A stretch of 64,000 nt of DNA, from NCBI GenBank assembly GCA_900466605.1, contig UBMU01000030.1, positions 124,001-188,000 on the forward strand, read 5' to 3'. The notes beneath the pieces were generated by a model. That model made no database searches and was not told where the DNA came from. It saw only the letters and a program-made list of their open reading frames with translations. Position numbers and translations under genes: made by a program. Positions 63,793-64,000 of this stretch are shown one piece after another. The number at the start of each line of letters is the position of its first letter. Positions within the stretch are counted from its first letter, which is position 1. The DNA is from Hyphomicrobiales bacterium (GTDB lineage: Bacteria > Pseudomonadota > Alphaproteobacteria > Rhizobiales > Rhizobiaceae).

Positions 63793-64000
63793 TGCACCGT
63801 CTCCCCTTCCTTCCAGAGACCTTGGGCCTTGAGCCTGTCGGCGACTTCCTTCGGCATGTATTTCTCATCATGCTTGGCGAGAACTGTGTCGGCGGTGAAC
63901 ACATCGCTGCCTGTTTCGAAACGGCCCTCGGTCACGACCCCCTGCCCCTCGCGAAAGAGGTCCGGAAGAATCCCGGTATATCTGACCCTGACAAGATCGC
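63789..64000 (-). CDS. ccmE: CcmE (CycJ), 3' part cut by the window edge
   Basis: The C-terminal 70 or so residues of the periplasmic heme chaperone CcmE, which receives heme from CcmC and passes it to CcmF. The reading frame enters at 64000 and ends TVQ-TGA, overlapping the ccmF start as ATGA. The segment VLAKHDEKYMP carries the heme-binding His (codon at 63872-63870) and the nearby Tyr. The preceding RVRYTGILPDLFREGQGVV is typical of the OB fold. In rhizobia the gene is cycJ. The N-terminal part lies outside the window. Confidence 0.93.
   Translation of the reverse strand, partial: DLVRVRYTGILPDLFREGQGVVTEGRFETGSDVFTADTVLAKHDEKYMPKEVADRLKAQGLWKEGETVQ

Overview
The window reads as a stretch of chromosome from an alphaproteobacterium of the Rhizobiaceae (Rhizobium, Sinorhizobium or Agrobacterium group). 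The evidence is the iolY-iolR-iolCDEB arrangement with an IolC fused to a DUF2090 domain, the pleC-glnE-sensor/regulator-degP-cytochrome c maturation order known from Sinorhizobium, a host-attachment family protein, RgtE/RgtD-like glycosyltransferases and dense GC-rich coding on both strands. I see no transposase, integrase, phage gene, CRISPR array or rRNA. The region is core or stable accessory chromosome, not an island. The genus is inferred from family and gene order, not from a marker gene.

Layout. 1-2 kb: a tRNA-Ser(GCT) and an FAD-dependent ferredoxin reductase. 2-10 kb: a myo-inositol catabolic locus (iolY divergent from iolR, then iolC, iolD, iolE, iolB) with GGAA-N6-TTCC-type operator candidates before iolR and iolC. 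10-17 kb: a MATE exporter, small conserved proteins (glyoxalase-related, two paralogous PilZ-like proteins, a host-attachment protein, DUF2177, Sel1, DUF2147), a HisC-like aminotransferase and a 58-residue exported peptide. 17-21 kb: AMP nucleosidase, a tandem pair of tiny minus-strand ORFs, then three DGPF/YciI genes with an ECF42-type sigma factor. A matching ECF42 promoter candidate lies directly upstream. 21-25 kb: lipid-linked sugar genes (an ArnC-like GT2 and an ArnT-like GT39) divergent from a lysylphosphatidylglycerol-synthase-type membrane protein.

25-46 kb: a class III aminotransferase divergent from a glutamine-synthetase-like ligase, a lipid kinase, an MFS exporter, an HxlR regulator divergent from a quinone-oxidoreductase-like dehydrogenase, MgtE, an Lrp regulator divergent from an EamA exporter, a GNAT, ETF-ubiquinone oxidoreductase divergent from an atypical SDR, an RND efflux pair, a short Hsp70-like protein, an atypical uracil-DNA glycosylase and a second EamA transporter. 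46-64 kb: a soluble protein with a chemoreceptor-tip segment before a Cache-like domain, aminopeptidase N, the PleC-like cell-cycle kinase, GlnE, an OmpR-type two-component pair, DegP, an MFS transporter and the cytochrome c maturation genes ccmH, ccmF and the 3' end of ccmE, cut by the window edge.

Most promising for follow-up: the ECF42/triple-DGPF module with its promoter and the two tiny ORFs facing away from it, the inverted-architecture chemoreceptor-like protein, the uracil-DNA glycosylase that has lost two of the four Fe-S cysteine positions, and the canonical/degenerate PilZ pair. None of these shows a wholly unknown multi-gene system. The ECF42 region comes closest to a self-contained regulatory module of unknown purpose.
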